From Niastella populi (lineage in GTDB: Bacteria > Bacteroidota > Bacteroidia > Chitinophagales > Chitinophagaceae), in the NCBI RefSeq assembly GCF_002078015.1, contig NZ_LWBP01000045.1, positions 157,467 to 221,466 on the forward strand: 64,000 nt of DNA, written 5' to 3'. Below the pieces are notes generated by a model, which had not been told where the DNA came from, did not search any database, and saw only the letters and a program-made list of their open reading frames with translations. Below are positions 62,525-64,000 of the stretch, piece after piece. The position numbers were made by a program, and so were the translations under genes. Each line of letters opens with the position of its first letter. The first letter of the stretch is position 1.

Positions 62525-63565
62525 TTAATTAAACAGCGTGCTCAATTTTTTTTCGTTCAGGATAGTTATCGTTCCGCCTTTTATATTTACGAGGCCTTCG
62601 CTTTTGAAATCGCTTAATGTTCTTATAAGCGATTCCGTTGCCGTGCCTGCTATCGTAGCAAGATGTTCACGGCTGATGTCGATAGGTGCATTGTACTTTT
62701 TGTGTAAAGTCATCAATGCTTCAGCTACTTTTTTGCGTAATGAATTATAAGCAAGCCCCAGCAGCTTTTCTTCTTTTTCTGCAACATTGCGGGCAAGCAG
62801 GGTAATGAATTTGCGCATTACTTCGTGACTGGTATTAATTAGCTTTTCAAAATCTTCCCGCGGAATTACGATCAGCTCAGTATCTTCTATGGCCTCTGCG
62901 GTTTCGTTATACACCGAGCCTTCCAGTAATGCAACATAGCCAAGGTAGTCGCCTTCATTATACAAACCTATTACAAGGTCTTTACCATCTTCATTTGTTT
63001 TATAGGTTTTTACTTTACCTTTTTGAACAAAATATAAACGCGAAGGGCGGTTCCCTTCCTGATAAATAATTTGTTTTTTGCGGTACCGGTTCACAGTGCG
63101 GTCATCAATGAGGGACTGCAGTGGATTTTTCCCATCCGTAATATGCATTAATGTGTTCAATCCTTCCAACCCCGACATAATCTCCTGTTTCAACAGTTCA
63201 TTTTTACGCAGCCGGCTTTCTACCGCATTCAGTAATTCAGTTTCATCGAACGGTTTGGGAATGTAATCATCGGCACCCAGTTCCATTCCTTTTCTGATAT
63301 CGGGCCGTTCTGATTTTGCGGATAGAAATATGAACGGAATGTTTTGTAATGCAGTGTTTTTATGAAGCAGATGCAGTACGCCATAACCGTCGAGCACAGG
63401 CATCATAATATCACATATAATAAGATCCGGAATTTCTTTCAATGCCGTTTCAATACCTGATTTCCCGTTCTCAGCGGTGAACACCTGGTAGTTGGCCAGT
63501 TCCAGTATTTCGGCTGTGTTTTCACGTATGCCCTGGTTGTCTTCTATGAGCAATATTTTTTTCAT
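62525..63565 (-). CDS. Response regulator fused to CRP/FNR-type regulator
   Basis: 346 residues: receiver domain at about 1-118 (KKILLIEDNQGIRENTAEIL, phospho-Asp in LIICDIMMPVLDGYG, Lys in YIPKPF), a linker, a cyclic-nucleotide-binding-like domain at about 145-240 (IIYQEGNRPSRLYFVQKGKVKTYKTNEDGKDLVIGLYNEGDYLGYVALLEG), and a CRP-type winged helix at about 275-340 (ISREHLATIAGTATESLIRTLSDFKSEGLV). The ATG at 63565 is used; a frame open 15 codons further upstream is not protein-like. It is a DNA-binding output protein whose activity is set by phosphorylation and possibly redox or effector sensing. Partner kinase uncertain. Confidence 0.93.
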   Translation of the reverse strand: MKKILLIEDNQGIRENTAEILELANYQVFTAENGKSGIETALKEIPDLIICDIMMPVLDGYGVLHLLHKNTALQNIPFIFLSAKSERPDIRKGMELGADDYIPKPFDETELLNAVESRLRKNELLKQEIMSGLEGLNTLMHITDGKNPLQSLIDDRTVNRYRKKQIIYQEGNRPSRLYFVQKGKVKTYKTNEDGKDLVIGLYNEGDYLGYVALLEGSVYNETAEAIEDTELIVIPREDFEKLINTSHEVMRKFITLLARNVAEKEEKLLGLAYNSLRKKVAEALMTLHKKYNAPIDISREHLATIAGTATESLIRTLSDFKSEGLVNIKGGTITILNEKKLSTLFN

Positions 63566-64000
63566 AACTATACTGATAACTATATTAAAAGGGATATAAT
63601 GAAAGCACAAACATTGAAAATTTAACGGGGAAATGATGTGATAAACGTCATGCTGCCGCGTGATTCTTTGCAGGCTTGTGCAACCCTCCCAGAGTAATTT
63701 TAGGGAAGACAGGGTAGGGTTACCTGCATATTAAAAAAATATTAAATCAAAGTCTTGCTTTTGCTAAATGACTTTTGCGCTAATTTATATGAGTAATTGT
63801 TATGTATATTACAACTTGAAGAACTGCGTCGTACGAATATGCAACTATTGATATAATTTTAAATAATATTGTTTTAAGGAATTTTTTTTGAATCAAACAT
63901 TTTTCTTTTACTTTAAACCGGATTCCCTGTTAAGACCAACCCAGGAAACAGTAGCGTAATTAGCTTAGTTGAAATAGATCAGATTCCTTACTCCGGGAAT
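63566..64000. other. Intergenic end of window
   Basis: No gene or RNA seen. The first 130 bases presumably contain the promoter of the minus-strand receiver-CRP gene. AACCCTCCC (63690) and AGGGTT (63716) lie opposite each other and could pair weakly. The rest is AT-rich. Confidence 0.4.

Noticed and set aside
1..64000. tRNA, rRNA or riboswitch genes
   Set aside because: No TpsiC-type GGTTCGA motif was found in intergenic DNA with a matching acceptor stem, and no known riboswitch pattern was recognised; a covariance-model search would be needed to exclude them.

Overview
The window looks like a chromosomal segment of a Bacteroidota bacterium, most likely of the Chitinophagaceae (Chitinophaga/Niastella type). 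The indications are two SusC/SusD outer-membrane uptake gene pairs, a secreted protein with a type IX secretion (T9SS) sorting domain, a TPR/propeller/OmpA lipoprotein-like protein resembling PorE, a SecA of about 1110 residues ending in a zinc motif, a fused E1 alpha/beta dehydrogenase, frequent TAnnTTTG promoter boxes, and few Shine-Dalgarno-like sites. Genus is inferred from overall character; there is no rRNA, tRNA or CRISPR array in the window.

Layout. 1-2507: tail of an upstream gene, then an ABC export-type operon (membrane-anchored protein, ATPase, ABC-2 permease). 2971-5418 (minus): M20 amidohydrolase, SPOR-domain protein, DeoC. 5522-9988: two exported amidohydrolase-like proteins separated by a perfect palindrome. 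10194-14894: cytochrome c, DUF1080 lipoprotein, ICMT-like methyltransferase and small membrane proteins. 15040-24181 (all minus): SecA, DprA, OmpA/TPR protein, QueE, FolD, that is, mostly housekeeping. 24290-29909: a PorV/PorQ-like protein translationally coupled to an outer-membrane helix-hairpin-helix protein, then a frameshifted T9SS cargo gene, followed by a duplicated 3' end of the helix-hairpin-helix gene. 30352-41305: two consecutive SusCD uptake loci. 41438-46336: DUF3467, RadC, PRPP synthetase, ribosomal protein L25, peptidyl-tRNA hydrolase, fumarylacetoacetase-fold hydrolase. 46487-52954: E1 fusion, a transposase-derived HTH protein, CDF metal exporter, class A beta-lactamase-like lipoprotein, response regulator, purine nucleoside phosphorylase. 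53146-59488: sulfatase, its formylglycine-generating enzyme, a GH92 alpha-mannosidase and a LacI regulator. 59563-63565: PAS histidine kinase, YtxH and holin-like small proteins, and a receiver-CRP regulator.

How the genes work together. The SusCD loci would import oligomers across the outer membrane. The sulfatase/FGE/GH92/LacI group looks like a small regulated system for desulfating and trimming mannose-containing glycans in the periplasm. The SecA and PorE-like proteins serve export of the many signal-peptide proteins seen here. The most unusual items are: (i) the frameshifted T9SS gene sandwiched between two diverged copies of the same gene 3' end; (ii) a stand-alone IS1595-type transposase derivative whose catalytic acidic residues are not recognisable, preceded by two TACGTA palindromes one helical turn apart; (iii) a degenerate double amidohydrolase with a His/Asp-rich tail; and (iv) intergenic word-like repeats, some of which recur tens of kilobases apart.
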